Shown: positions 28,442-37,186, counted from the first letter of the stretch. The stretch: 64,000 nt of DNA from Rhabdaerophilum sp. SD176 (GCF_030143245.1 NZ_JARJNS010000003.1:372001-436000), one strand, 5' to 3'. The notes: generated by a model not told the origin, from the letters alone. Made by a program: numbers and translations.

Positions 28442-29254
28442 TCACTCCGCCGCAAGCCGCGCCTTGAGCGCCCGGAGGTCGCGCCAGGCCAGGGCCTTCT
28501 GGCCCGGCTGACGCAGCAGATAGGCCGGATGCAGGGTCGCCAGCGTCGGAATCGTCCGCGCGGCGACATCCACCTCGAACCATTGGCCGCGCAGCCGCAG
28601 GATGCCGTCCTTGCGTCCCGTAAGGTTCTGCGTGGCCGGCGCTCCCATGGTCAGCAGGAGATCCGGCGCGGCCAGCTCGATCTGGCGGTGGATGAAGGGC
28701 AGGCAGATCGCCACTTCCTGCGGCGTCGGCGTACGGTTGCCGGGCGGCCGCCACGGCACGACATTGGCGATGTAGACGCTGCTCCGGTCAAGGCCGATCG
28801 CCTTCAGCATCTTGTCGAGCAACTGCCCGGCGCGCCCCACGAAGGGCCGCCCGGTCTCGTCCTCCTCGCGGCCCGGCGCCTCGCCGATGATCATGACGCG
28901 CGCCTGCGGGATGCCGTCGGCGAAGACGAGGCGCGAGGCCGTCGCCTTGAGCGCGCAGCCGTCGAAGGCCGCCATGATCGTGGCCAGTTCCTCCAGCGAG
29001 GCAGCCGAGCGGGCCTGCAGCCGCGCCTGCATGATCGCATCATCCGGCGCGGTCGGGGCCACCCGCAGCGAAACAGGCGCCTGCACGGGTGCCGGAACAT
29101 CTGGTGCCGCACGGCCCGGCTGGGCTTCGGCCTGGCGCTCCGGAAGGGGGGGCGGCGGCTGCATCCGGTTCACCGGCTCGTCGCCGACAATCATGTCCAC
29201 CCCGGCCGCAGCCAGGAATTCGAGGATCCGGCGCGGCGATTGCGGTTCGGTCAT
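28442..29254 (-). CDS. Family 4-like uracil-DNA glycosylase with reduced Cys set
   Basis: A 270-residue protein of the uracil-DNA glycosylase superfamily. Motif 1 is GEAPGREEDETGRPFVG (GEAPG at 124-128), and motif 3 is in LHPAYLLRQPGQK. Family 4 enzymes normally use four cysteines for a 4Fe-4S cluster. Here only C100 and C184 are visible, and the usual cysteine before RPPGNR is W168. The first 70 residues form a Pro-rich N-terminal extension. The ATG at 29254 is preferred over 29335, whose extra residues overlap a structured intergenic element. Confidence 0.85.
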   Translation of the reverse strand: MTEPQSPRRILEFLAAAGVDMIVGDEPVNRMQPPPPLPERQAEAQPGRAAPDVPAPVQAPVSLRVAPTAPDDAIMQARLQARSAASLEELATIMAAFDGCALKATASRLVFADGIPQARVMIIGEAPGREEDETGRPFVGRAGQLLDKMLKAIGLDRSSVYIANVVPWRPPGNRTPTPQEVAICLPFIHRQIELAAPDLLLTMGAPATQNLTGRKDGILRLRGQWFEVDVAARTIPTLATLHPAYLLRQPGQKALAWRDLRALKARLAAE

Positions 29255-29323
29255 CGCCAAGGCGCGGTCCTTTCCCGGATGCTTCCAGCTTGCAATTCGG
29301 CCATCCCGACGCCAGAAAGAGGC

Positions 29324-29387
29324 GCCCTCCGGCACCTTGCCGGGTTCGGGAGGTCGTTCCCGAACCTGAAACTAGCCACCGGAGGGC
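29324..29387. repeat. Nested inverted repeats between the UDG gene and ETF:quinone oxidoreductase
   Basis: Outer arms GCCCTCCGG (29324-29332) and CCGGAGGGC (29379-29387) are perfect. They enclose an inner 8-bp hairpin (29344-29351 with 29358-29365). The whole 64-base element lies in the divergent promoter region, upstream of the palindromic operator. It may be an mRNA leader structure or a small transcription-ending element. Confidence 0.45.
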
Positions 29388-29411
29388 AGGGCGACAAGCC
29401 GGTCCTTGAAA

Positions 29412-29431
29412 TTAGTTTACATATGAACTAA
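29412..29431. promoter_or_regulatory. Palindromic operator upstream of ETF:quinone oxidoreductase
   Basis: TTAGTTTACATATGAACTAA is an imperfect palindrome (8 of 10 positions per half-site). It matches the site at 45988-46007 at 18 of 20 positions. Both sites lie upstream of acyl-CoA oxidation genes. The symmetry suits a dimeric TetR- or MarR-type repressor. No regulator gene of that kind is nearby. Confidence 0.7.
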
Positions 29432-29481
29432 TCAGGATGGGCCAGATCGACCAAACCGGGATCGAACGAACGAGGGACGTC

Positions 29482-31158
29482 ATGGAACTGCCGGAACGCG
29501 ACGCGATGGAATATGATGTCGTCATCGTCGGTGGCGGCCCGGCAGGGCTTTCCGCGGCGATCCGGCTGAAACAGGCCGCTGCCGAACGGGGCGAGGAGAT
29601 TTCGGTCGTCCTCGTCGAGAAGGGCTCCGAAATCGGCGCGCATATCCTCTCCGGTGCGGTGATTGACCCGGTCGGGCTGGACAAGCTGATCCCCGAATGG
29701 CGCGACGATCCCGATTGCCCGGTGAAGACGCCGGTTGTCGATGACCGCTTCTATTTCCTCGGCCCGGCCGGCGGCATCCGGCTGCCGAACTTCGCGATGC
29801 CGAAGCTGCTCGACAACCATGGCAACTTCGTCATCTCGCTGGGCAATCTCTGCCGCTGGCTGGCCACGAAGGCCGAGGCGCTCGGCGTCGAGATCTATCC
29901 CGGCTTCGCAGCGCAGGAAGTCCTCTACAACGAGGCCGGTGCCGTGACCGGCATCGCCACGGGCGATATGGGCATTGCCCGGTCCGGCGAGATGAAGGAC
30001 GGATTCACCCGCGGCATGGCGCTGATGGGCAAATACACGCTCTTCGCGGAGGGGGTGCGCGGCCATCTCTCGAAACAGCTCATCGCCCGGTTTGGCCTCG
30101 ATAACGGCCGTGACGTGCCGAAATTCGGCATCGGCCTCAAGGAACTCTGGCAGATCGACCCGGCGAAGCATCAGCCGGGCCTGGTGCAGCATACGTTCGG
30201 CTGGCCGCTCGATTCAAAGACCGGTGGCGGTTCGTTTCTCTATCATTTCGACGACAATCTCGTTTCGATCGGTTTTGTCGTCCATCTGAACTACCAGAAC
30301 CCGACGCTCTCGCCCTTCGACGAGTTCCAGCTTTTCAAGCAGCACCCGATGATCCGGGAAGTGCTCGAAGGCGGCAAGCGCCTCTCCTATGGCGCCCGCG
30401 CCATCACCGAGGGCGGCTGGCAGAGCGTGCCGAAACTCTGCTTCCCCGGTGGCGCGCTGCTGGGCTGCTCGGCCGGCTTCGTCAACGTGCCGCGCATCAA
30501 GGGCAGCCATAATGCCATGCTCTCGGGCATGCTTGCGGCGGACAAGATCGTCGAGGCGCTGGCGGAAGGCCGCGCGGGTGACGAGCTTCTCGCCTATGAG
30601 CAGGCCTGGCGGTCGAGCGAGATCGGCAAGGACCTGAAGAAGGTCCGCAATGTGAAGCCGCTCTGGTCGAAATTCGGGACATGGATCGGCGTGCCGCTCG
30701 GTGCGGTGGATATGTGGTGCAACGAGCTGTTCGGTTTCTCGCCCTTCGGCACGCTGAAGCATGGCAAGACCGACGCCGCTTCGCTGAAGCCGCTTACCGA
30801 GGTCAAGCCGATCACCTATCCGAAGCCCGATGGCGTGATCTCGTTCGACAAGCTGTCCTCGGTCTTCCTGTCGGGCACGAACCACGAGGAAGACCAGCCG
30901 ATCCATCTGACGTTGAAGGATGCATCCGTGCCGATTGCGCGGAACCTGCCTGTCTATGGCGAGCCGGCCCGGCTCTATTGCCCCGCCGGCGTCTACGAAG
31001 TTGTCTATGGCGACGAAGCCCTGAAGATGGATCCGCGCTTCGTGATCAACGCGCAGAACTGCGTGCACTGCAAGACCTGCGATATCAAGGATCCGTCGCA
31101 GAACATCAACTGGATCGCGCCGGAGGGCGGGGGCGGCCCCACCTATCCGAACATGTGA
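29482..31158 (+). CDS. Electron transfer flavoprotein-ubiquinone oxidoreductase
   Basis: Passes electrons from ETF, and so from acyl-CoA dehydrogenases, to ubiquinone at the membrane. The 558-residue protein has the FAD fold YDVVIVGGGPAGLSAAIRL at its N-terminus and LCFPGGALLGCSAGFVNVPRIKG in the middle. The C-terminal 4Fe-4S region has CPAGVYE then CVHCKTCDIKDPSQ. The ATG at 29482 has GAGGGA upstream; the frame extends to 29437. A shared operator lies 50 bases upstream. Confidence 0.95.
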   Translation: MELPERDAMEYDVVIVGGGPAGLSAAIRLKQAAAERGEEISVVLVEKGSEIGAHILSGAVIDPVGLDKLIPEWRDDPDCPVKTPVVDDRFYFLGPAGGIRLPNFAMPKLLDNHGNFVISLGNLCRWLATKAEALGVEIYPGFAAQEVLYNEAGAVTGIATGDMGIARSGEMKDGFTRGMALMGKYTLFAEGVRGHLSKQLIARFGLDNGRDVPKFGIGLKELWQIDPAKHQPGLVQHTFGWPLDSKTGGGSFLYHFDDNLVSIGFVVHLNYQNPTLSPFDEFQLFKQHPMIREVLEGGKRLSYGARAITEGGWQSVPKLCFPGGALLGCSAGFVNVPRIKGSHNAMLSGMLAADKIVEALAEGRAGDELLAYEQAWRSSEIGKDLKKVRNVKPLWSKFGTWIGVPLGAVDMWCNELFGFSPFGTLKHGKTDAASLKPLTEVKPITYPKPDGVISFDKLSSVFLSGTNHEEDQPIHLTLKDASVPIARNLPVYGEPARLYCPAGVYEVVYGDEALKMDPRFVINAQNCVHCKTCDIKDPSQNINWIAPEGGGGPTYPNM

Positions 31159-31184
31159 GCCGGTCTTCTGAGGCTTGCCGGTCT

Positions 31185-31233
31185 GTCGCGGAGCTCCGGC
31201 TTCCGCGACGGGAAACGGCAGTCTCTCCTGCCG
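31185..31233. terminator. Two hairpins between convergent genes
   Basis: An 8-bp stem (31185-31192 with 31202-31209) and a 6-bp stem (31216-31221 with 31228-31233) occupy the gap between the quinone oxidoreductase and the thioredoxin-like gene. They probably terminate both transcripts, although T-runs are missing. Confidence 0.45.
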
Positions 31234-31241
31234 GCTTCCTG

Positions 31242-31664
31242 TTACTTCGCGGCTTCGGCAACGAGCGCCGCAATCTGCGCCTTGTCGGTGACACCGCCCG
31301 AGCGGGCCACTTCCTTGCCGCCCTTGAACACAAGGATGACGGACTGGTTGCGCACGTTATAGGCGGACTTGAATTCGCCATCCATGTCGAAATCCACAGT
31401 AAAGGCAACGAGCTTGCCGAATTCCGGGGTCTTCGCAAGCTCGTTGAACACGACCTGCTGGCGCTTGCAGGTCGGGCACCAATCGGCATGCACATGAACG
31501 AGAACCGGCTTCGAGCCCTTCAGGGCGGCGTCGAAGGCTTCCTTCTTGTAGGCCAAGAAGCCTGTTGCCAGCGTGACGGCGAGCGCCGGCGCGGCGGCGA
31601 TAGCAGCAACCGCCAGACCGGCAACAAGCATGTGGCGCCGCGAGAGCAGGGACGAACGGAACAT
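31242..31664 (-). CDS. Exported thioredoxin-like protein
   Basis: A 140-residue thioredoxin-fold protein with active site WCPTCK. The N-terminus has SRRHMLVAGLAVAAIAAAPALA, a twin-arginine-like signal, so it should act in the periplasm. The ATG at 31664 follows AAGGAGA with good spacing; a longer frame to 31730 is not supported. It could serve thiol reduction in cytochrome or oxidase assembly, but this is not shown. Confidence 0.85.
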   Translation of the reverse strand: MFRSSLLSRRHMLVAGLAVAAIAAAPALAVTLATGFLAYKKEAFDAALKGSKPVLVHVHADWCPTCKRQQVVFNELAKTPEFGKLVAFTVDFDMDGEFKSAYNVRNQSVILVFKGGKEVARSGGVTDKAQIAALVAEAAK

Positions 31665-31688
31665 CGGGGTTCTCCTTGGTAAGAGGCA

Positions 31689-31741
31689 GTGCAGGGCGCT
31701 GCACGCTTGTGACGGATTGATGCTGTGCACGGTGCTGCAGG
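31689..31741. repeat. Paired 16-bp repeats in a divergent promoter region
   Basis: GTGCAGGGCGCTGCAC (31689-31704) is a perfect inverted repeat with a 4-base centre. A second copy, GTGCACGGTGCTGCAG (31726-31741), matches at 13 of 16 positions and starts 37 bases later. They lie upstream of the thioredoxin-like gene and could be tandem operators. The rest of the 256-base gap to the TPR gene shows no gene. Confidence 0.45.
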
Positions 31742-31920
31742 GGAAGTCACATCACGAGCAGGCACGGGCCGATCACATTCCCGTGCCCGGCCCCTGCCTG
31801 CGCGGAGGCGAGCTCCCATGTAACCACTGGTATTTGGGCCTTTCTGAAGCCTTGTTTCGGTGCTAACCGAAAGGATGTTCAGGGCCGCGACTCGGCAGGA
31901 AACAGGATTGGCACGACCGG

Positions 31921-33735
31921 ATGGATTGCAGGAACAGCGCCCGTTTGTCTTTCAGCGCCAGCAAGGCATCCTGCACGGAACGGCAGGTCAGGCTGCGGTT
32001 CCTCGGTGTTGCGCTCGCATTCATGCTGGGGCTCCCGGCGGCACAGGCTGCGCCTGCCAGCAAGGAGCGCGTCACGCCCGGGCTCGGGGCATCGGGCGCC
32101 TTCCTTGCCGGCGTTGTCGCCAATACCGAGCGGGACACGGCAGCGGCGGCCGCATTCTTCCGGGAAGCGCTCCGCGCGGATCCGCGGAATGCCGGGCTGA
32201 TTGACCAGGCCTTCCTTGCCGAACTCGTCGATGGCAACATGGATGAAGCCTTCCGGCTGGCTGAACGGGCCATCCAGCGCGATAAATCCAACGCTTTGGC
32301 CCATGTCGCGTTGGGTGTGCGCGCGCTGCGCAGCCGGCAATACGAGCGCGCCAAATCGAGTTTCGAGCGCGCCGGCGGCACGGTGCGCGAGGCGGATCTC
32401 ACCATTTCGCTGTTGCGTTCCTGGGCCATGGCTGGCCTCGGCGAGATTAACGGCGCGCTGCAATCCGTCGATCGGTTCAAAGACAACGAGCTGCGCGGCT
32501 ATCGCGATTTCTTCGCCGGGATGATTGCGGAATCCGCAAGGCGTTTCGGCGAAGCAGAGAGCCGCCTCGAAAGCGCCTACAAGGCCGATCCCAACATCCT
32601 CCGCGTGGTCGATGCCTATGCCCGGATCCTCTCGCGCCGGGGCAAGATCGCCGAGGCGGTCAAGGTGATCGAGACCTGGCAGCAGCGCAATCCGAACCAG
32701 CCCTATCTCGATCGCCAGGCCGCCTTGCTCGCGAAGGGCGAGCAACTGCCTCCGCTGGCCGGCTCGATCGCCGAGGGAACGGCGGAGGTTTTCTATGGGC
32801 TCGGCGCGGTCGGCTCCGCTGCGCGGGACCCGATGTCGGCGATAATCTACCTTCAGATGGCGCGTTACCTCTCGCCGAAGGACGAAGTGATTGCGACGAC
32901 GCTGGCCGAGTTCTTCGAGCAGATGCGTCAATATGCCCGCGCTGCGCAGCTCTACGAGACCATCCCCGCAAGTTCCGTCCTCGCCAATCGCGCGGCGATC
33001 GGCCGGGCCGGCGCGCTCGAACGCATGGAGCGGACCGATGAGGCCATCACGGTCCTGCGCGAACTGCTCGCCCGCAACCCCGGTGACATGGAAGCAGCCG
33101 ACACGCTGGGCACCATTCTCCGCGTGAAGAAGCGCTGGACCGAATCGGTCGAGGTCTACAGCACCACCATCGCCGCATTGCCCAAGGTCGAGCAGCGTCA
33201 CTGGCCGCTCTTCTTTGGTCGGGCCATCGGCTACGAGCGGTCGAAGCAATGGGAAAAGGCGGAGCTGGATTTCCTCGCCGCGCTTGATCTGCTCCCGGCC
33301 CGGCCGCGGACACCGCGCGAGCGGGTCGAGCGGGCGCAGGTACTGAACTATCTCGCCTATTCCTGGGTCGACATGCGCATCAACATCGAGAAGTCATTCG
33401 ACATGCTCCGCGAGGCCGTGGCCTTCTCGCCCGGCGACGGTGCCATCGTCGATTCCCTTGGCTGGGCCTTCTATCGCCTCGGCCGCTACGAGGATGCCGT
33501 GCGCGAGCTCGAACGCGCGGTCCTGCTCAAGGCGGGGGATCCGACGATCAACGATCATCTCGGCGATGCCTACTGGAAGGTCGGCCGCAAACGCGAGGCC
33601 CAGTTCAAGTGGGAACAGGCCCTGGGGCTGAACCCGGAGCCCGAGGACGCCGAGAAGATCCGCCGGAAGCTCCAGACCGGTCTGGAGGAAGGCCCGGCGG
33701 CCAATGCGGCCACGCCGAAGCCGAATGGCGGCTGA
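31921..33735 (+). CDS. Exported TPR-repeat protein
   Basis: A 604-residue protein with a probable signal sequence (VALAFMLGLPAAQAA) followed by many tetratricopeptide repeats across its length. Examples are AAAFFREALRADPRNAGL, VIETWQQRNPNQPYL and YEDAVRELERAVLLKAGDPTINDHLGDAYWKVGR. Such proteins scaffold complexes in the periplasm or envelope. The start is uncertain because no clear ribosome binding site precedes the ATG at 31921. It ends 18 bases before ispE. Confidence 0.85.
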   Translation: MDCRNSARLSFSASKASCTERQVRLRFLGVALAFMLGLPAAQAAPASKERVTPGLGASGAFLAGVVANTERDTAAAAAFFREALRADPRNAGLIDQAFLAELVDGNMDEAFRLAERAIQRDKSNALAHVALGVRALRSRQYERAKSSFERAGGTVREADLTISLLRSWAMAGLGEINGALQSVDRFKDNELRGYRDFFAGMIAESARRFGEAESRLESAYKADPNILRVVDAYARILSRRGKIAEAVKVIETWQQRNPNQPYLDRQAALLAKGEQLPPLAGSIAEGTAEVFYGLGAVGSAARDPMSAIIYLQMARYLSPKDEVIATTLAEFFEQMRQYARAAQLYETIPASSVLANRAAIGRAGALERMERTDEAITVLRELLARNPGDMEAADTLGTILRVKKRWTESVEVYSTTIAALPKVEQRHWPLFFGRAIGYERSKQWEKAELDFLAALDLLPARPRTPRERVERAQVLNYLAYSWVDMRINIEKSFDMLREAVAFSPGDGAIVDSLGWAFYRLGRYEDAVRELERAVLLKAGDPTINDHLGDAYWKVGRKREAQFKWEQALGLNPEPEDAEKIRRKLQTGLEEGPAANAATPKPNGG

Positions 33736-33753
33736 GCTGGGCAGGGCACCCGG

Positions 33754-34656
33754 ATGCTGACCGAATTCGCGCTGGCGAAGGTCAACCTGTTCCTGCATGT
33801 CCTTGGCCGTCGGCCGGATGGCTACCACCTGCTCGAAAGCCTCGTCGCCTTCGCCGATCATGGCGATGAGCTGCATCTCCTGCCCGGCCAACCCTTGGGT
33901 CTCTCGATCGAGGGACCCTTCGCCGGTTCGCTGGCTGTGGCGGAAGACAATCTCGTCCTGCGGGCAGCGCGCGCCTTCGTGGCGCATATCGGCCCTGGCC
34001 ATCTGGGCCGCTTTGTCCTGGTCAAGGCTCTGCCTGTCGCCTCCGGAATCGGCGGTGGTTCGGCCGATGCCGCTGCCGCCCTCCGTCTGCTGGCCCGGGC
34101 GAACGACATTCCGCTTTCCGATCCCCGTCTCGTGGATTGCGCCGCCATGCTCGGCGCCGATGTGCCGGCCTGCCTCGACCGGAAGACCCGGCTGATCTCC
34201 GGTATCGGCCACGAACTGGGCCCGCCTCTGGCCAGCGAGCCGGCGCCGGTCCTGCTCGTCAATCCCGGGATCGGGGTCGAAACCGCCGAGATCTTCCGGC
34301 AGATGGGCCTTCAGCCAGGCCAGCGCCATGAAAAGCCGCCGGTGACTTACGAGAAGCTCTCGCTCCAGCCGCTGCATTTTCTCGCCTCGCAGACCCGGAA
34401 CGACCTCCAGCCCATCGCCGAATCCCTCGTGCCGGCGATCACCGAGGTTGTCTATGCCTTGCGGCGGCAGGCCGGCTGCTGGCTGGCGCGCATGTCTGGT
34501 TCGGGCGCGACCTGCTACGCAATTTTCTCGAACGCCCATGCCCGCAATGCCGCCGCGCGCGATATCGCCGCCCGGAACCCCGGCTGGTGGGTATCCGCGA
34601 CCGCACTCCGACTGCCCGGCTGGGACATCGTGACCCGCGCACCGATGGGAGGCTGA
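33754..34656 (+). CDS. ispE: 4-diphosphocytidyl-2-C-methyl-D-erythritol kinase
   Basis: GHMP kinase of the non-mevalonate isoprenoid pathway. The 300-residue protein starts MLTEFALAKVNLFLHVLGRRPDGYH. The ATP-binding loop is LPVASGIGGGSADAAAALR, and the C-terminus has ARMSGSGATCYAIF. It belongs to the same pathway as dxs (55165-57078) and feeds the polyprenyl synthase at 35206. A DinB-like gene follows after 3 bases. Confidence 0.96.
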   Translation: MLTEFALAKVNLFLHVLGRRPDGYHLLESLVAFADHGDELHLLPGQPLGLSIEGPFAGSLAVAEDNLVLRAARAFVAHIGPGHLGRFVLVKALPVASGIGGGSADAAAALRLLARANDIPLSDPRLVDCAAMLGADVPACLDRKTRLISGIGHELGPPLASEPAPVLLVNPGIGVETAEIFRQMGLQPGQRHEKPPVTYEKLSLQPLHFLASQTRNDLQPIAESLVPAITEVVYALRRQAGCWLARMSGSGATCYAIFSNAHARNAAARDIAARNPGWWVSATALRLPGWDIVTRAPMGG

Positions 34657-34659
34657 ACC

Positions 34660-35178
34660 ATGATCGGCCCCGATCATGTGCGCCTGATGGCGCGCTATAA
34701 TGCCTGGCAGAACCGGTCGCTGGTAACGGCGGCGGACGGGCTTGACGATGCCGCCCGCAGGCTGGATCGCGGCGCGTTTTTCGGCAGCGTTTTCGGCACG
34801 CTGAACCATATCGCCTGGGGCGACACGGTCTGGATGCACCGGTTCACGGGGCGGCCCAAACCGCCCTTGCCCAACCGGCTTTCGGCGACCCTGTTTCCGG
34901 ACTGGGCGAGCTATCGGTCGGCGAGAATGGCCCTCGATGAAGAGATTCTCGATTGGGCCGGCCGGGTGCAGGCGGATTGGCTCGCAGCCTCGCAGAGCTG
35001 GATGTCCGGGGCAGCCGGCCGCGAGGTCTCACGCCCGAACTGGGCACTGGCGGCGCATTTCTTCAATCACCAGACGCATCATCGCGGGCAGGTCCATGCC
35101 ATGCTGACGGCCGCGGGGGCCCACCCGGAAGATACGGATCTGTTCTTCGTGGATCCGGCCGGCGAGGGGCCGCCCTGA
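34660..35178 (+). CDS. DinB-family protein
   Basis: A 172-residue four-helix DinB/YfiT-type protein with the metal-binding histidine pattern: LNHIAWGD near residue 50 and FNHQTHHRGQVH near residue 130. DinB-fold proteins are often thiol-dependent transferases with unknown substrates. GGGAGG lies 7 bases before the ATG. It is probably translated from the ispE transcript. Confidence 0.88.
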   Translation: MIGPDHVRLMARYNAWQNRSLVTAADGLDDAARRLDRGAFFGSVFGTLNHIAWGDTVWMHRFTGRPKPPLPNRLSATLFPDWASYRSARMALDEEILDWAGRVQADWLAASQSWMSGAAGREVSRPNWALAAHFFNHQTHHRGQVHAMLTAAGAHPEDTDLFFVDPAGEGPP

Positions 35179-35205
35179 GCGGCGCCTTGTTGACGGGAAC
35201 GAACG

Positions 35206-36243
35206 TCAGTGCGCCCGGTTCACGCAGAAATCGACAACCTCGTCCAGCGCATCACGCATCGGCGAGCCGGGGAATAGCGCCAGCCCGTCCTTGGCCATGG
35301 CGGCATAGTGGCGAGCGCGCTCGACCGTATCTTCCAGTGCCCGGTGCTTCTTGAGCAGCTCGATCGCTCGGCCGAGCGCGACATCGTCATGTGCGCCCTC
35401 TTCCAGTGCCTCGCGCCAGAAAGCGCGCTCGTCATCCGAGCCGCGCCGGAAGGCCAGCACCACGGGCAATGTGATCTTGCCCTCGCGGAAATCGTCGCCG
35501 ACATTCTTGCCGAGCTTGCTGGCCGTACCGCCATAATCCAGCGCGTCATCGATGAGCTGGAAGGCAATGCCGAGATTGAGCCCGTAGGAGCGGCAAGCTT
35601 TCTGTGCGGTCTGGTCCGCGCCAGCGAGGATGGGGCCCACTTCGGCAGCAGCGGCGAAAAGGGCCGCAGTCTTGGCACGGATGACCGAGAGATACTCATC
35701 CTCGGTCGTGGCGGTGTTCTTGGCGGCAGCGAGCTGCATGACCTCGCCCTCGGCGATCACAGCAGCGGCCGTGGAGAGCACGTCGAGGCACTGGAGCGAG
35801 CCGACCTCGACCATCATCTTGAAAGCCTGGCCAAGCAGGAAATCGCCGACAAGCACGCTGGCCTCGTTGCCCCAGACCTTGCGGGCGGAGGGCTTGCCAC
35901 GGCGCAGGTCGCTCTCGTCCACCACATCATCGTGGAGCAGCGTTGCCGTGTGCATGAACTCGACCGAAGCGGCCAGCTTGATATGGCCCTGCCCGGAATA
36001 GCGGGCGAGCTGGGCCGTGGCGAGGGTCAGCATCGGCCGGAGCCGCTTGCCGCCGGACGAGATCAGATGCTGCGCCACTTCGGGGATCATCATCACGTCA
36101 GAGCCGGTCCGCGCGAGGATCGTCTCGTTGACGCGCGCCATGTCGTCTTTCAGCAAGCCGACCAGCCGGTCGATGGTCTCGCCTTTAGGCTTTTCTCCGA
36201 AGGAAACGACGACTCCCACGATCCCAACCTCTGAATTCCGCAT
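35206..36243 (-). CDS. ispB: Long-chain polyprenyl diphosphate synthase (octaprenyl type)
   Basis: Makes the side chain of ubiquinone. The 345-residue trans-prenyltransferase has the two aspartate motifs LLHDDVVDESD and LIDDALDYGG, the substrate-binding GGKRLRPML, and KTAALFAAAAEVG. The chain length is not readable from sequence. The ATG at 36243 follows AAGGG. A GTG at 36219, preceded by AGAGG, begins closer to where family similarity starts and may be the true start. It is divergent from the TrmN6-like gene. Confidence 0.92.
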   Translation of the reverse strand: MRNSEVGIVGVVVSFGEKPKGETIDRLVGLLKDDMARVNETILARTGSDVMMIPEVAQHLISSGGKRLRPMLTLATAQLARYSGQGHIKLAASVEFMHTATLLHDDVVDESDLRRGKPSARKVWGNEASVLVGDFLLGQAFKMMVEVGSLQCLDVLSTAAAVIAEGEVMQLAAAKNTATTEDEYLSVIRAKTAALFAAAAEVGPILAGADQTAQKACRSYGLNLGIAFQLIDDALDYGGTASKLGKNVGDDFREGKITLPVVLAFRRGSDDERAFWREALEEGAHDDVALGRAIELLKKHRALEDTVERARHYAAMAKDGLALFPGSPMRDALDEVVDFCVNRAH

Positions 36244-36295
36244 GCGGCCCTTGCGCCGGATTGCTTTCCATACGCCGCCACGCGAAGAAAACCAA

Positions 36296-37123
36296 ATGCA
36301 ACTTGAGGCGCTGCCGCCAGCCGGCAAGGGAGATGCGGCATTGGGTGCGAACCGTCGGGGCGAAGGCGATACGACCGAAGACCAGCTGTTCCGGGGCACA
36401 CTTCTTCTGCGCCAGCCGGCGCGGGGCCATCGTGCAGGCACGGATGCGGTTCTCCTCGCGGCGGCGGCTCCGGGAGAGGCGCGGCATATCCTCGATCTCG
36501 GCGCCTCGACCGGAATGGTGGGGCTGCAGGTCGCGAAAGGCCGGCCGGAATCACGGGCGATGCTGCTGGAGCGCGACCCGGCCATGGCAGCCCTGGCGCG
36601 CCACAATATCGCGGCCAATGGCCTCGCGGACCGGGTTTCCTGCCGGGAGGCGGACGCCTTCGCCCTCGGGCGCGAAAAGGACCTCCGGGAAGCCTTTGAC
36701 CTTGTCCTGACCAACCCGCCCTATTTCACCCGGGGGCGCGGGCGCGCCTCGCCGGATGCAGGCCGGCGGGCCGCCCATGAACTCGACGGCGACCTCGATG
36801 GCTGGCTGCGCAATGCGGCTACCGTGCTCGCGCCGGGCGGGGGGATCGTGATGATCCACCGGGCAGATTCGCTGGGGGACGTGCTGGCGGCCATGGCGCG
36901 CCGGTTCGGTGGCCTGACCCTCCGGTTCATCCATCCCCGGGCTGCGGAACCGGCCCATCGGCTGCTCGTATCGGGGATCAAGGGGTCACGGCAGGGGCTG
37001 ACGATCCTGCCGCCGCTTGTGTTGTTCGAGGGCGACAGGCCGACCGCGCTGTCTGCTGCGCTTCACGATGGCCTGGCCTTGCTGCCGATGCGGCCCGGGC
37101 AACATCAAGCGCAGCAAGGGTGA
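36296..37123 (+). CDS. TrmN6-like tRNA1(Val) adenine-N6 methyltransferase
   Basis: A 275-residue class I SAM methyltransferase. It has DQLFRGTLLLRQPARGHRAGTDAVLLAA at the N-terminus (as in YfiC), the SAM loop ILDLGASTGMVGLQV, and the N6-adenine motif NPPYF. YfiC methylates A37 of valine tRNA; the target here is inferred. The ATG at 36296 lies where family similarity begins; no strong ribosome binding site is visible. Confidence 0.85.
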   Translation: MQLEALPPAGKGDAALGANRRGEGDTTEDQLFRGTLLLRQPARGHRAGTDAVLLAAAAPGEARHILDLGASTGMVGLQVAKGRPESRAMLLERDPAMAALARHNIAANGLADRVSCREADAFALGREKDLREAFDLVLTNPPYFTRGRGRASPDAGRRAAHELDGDLDGWLRNAATVLAPGGGIVMIHRADSLGDVLAAMARRFGGLTLRFIHPRAAEPAHRLLVSGIKGSRQGLTILPPLVLFEGDRPTALSAALHDGLALLPMRPGQHQAQQG

Positions 37124-37140
37124 GGGGCTGGAAACGGAAA

Positions 37141-37162
37141 CCGGGCGGCTTGCGCCGCCCGG
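37141..37162. terminator. Bidirectional terminator between TrmN6-like and the His/Tyr-rich gene
   Basis: A 9-bp perfect stem (37141-37149 with 37154-37162, loop TTGC) lies between convergent genes. GATTGTTCCC follows on the plus strand and GGTTTCC on the minus strand. Confidence 0.6.
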
Positions 37163-37186
37163 GATTGTTCCCGATCGGGTCGGTTC

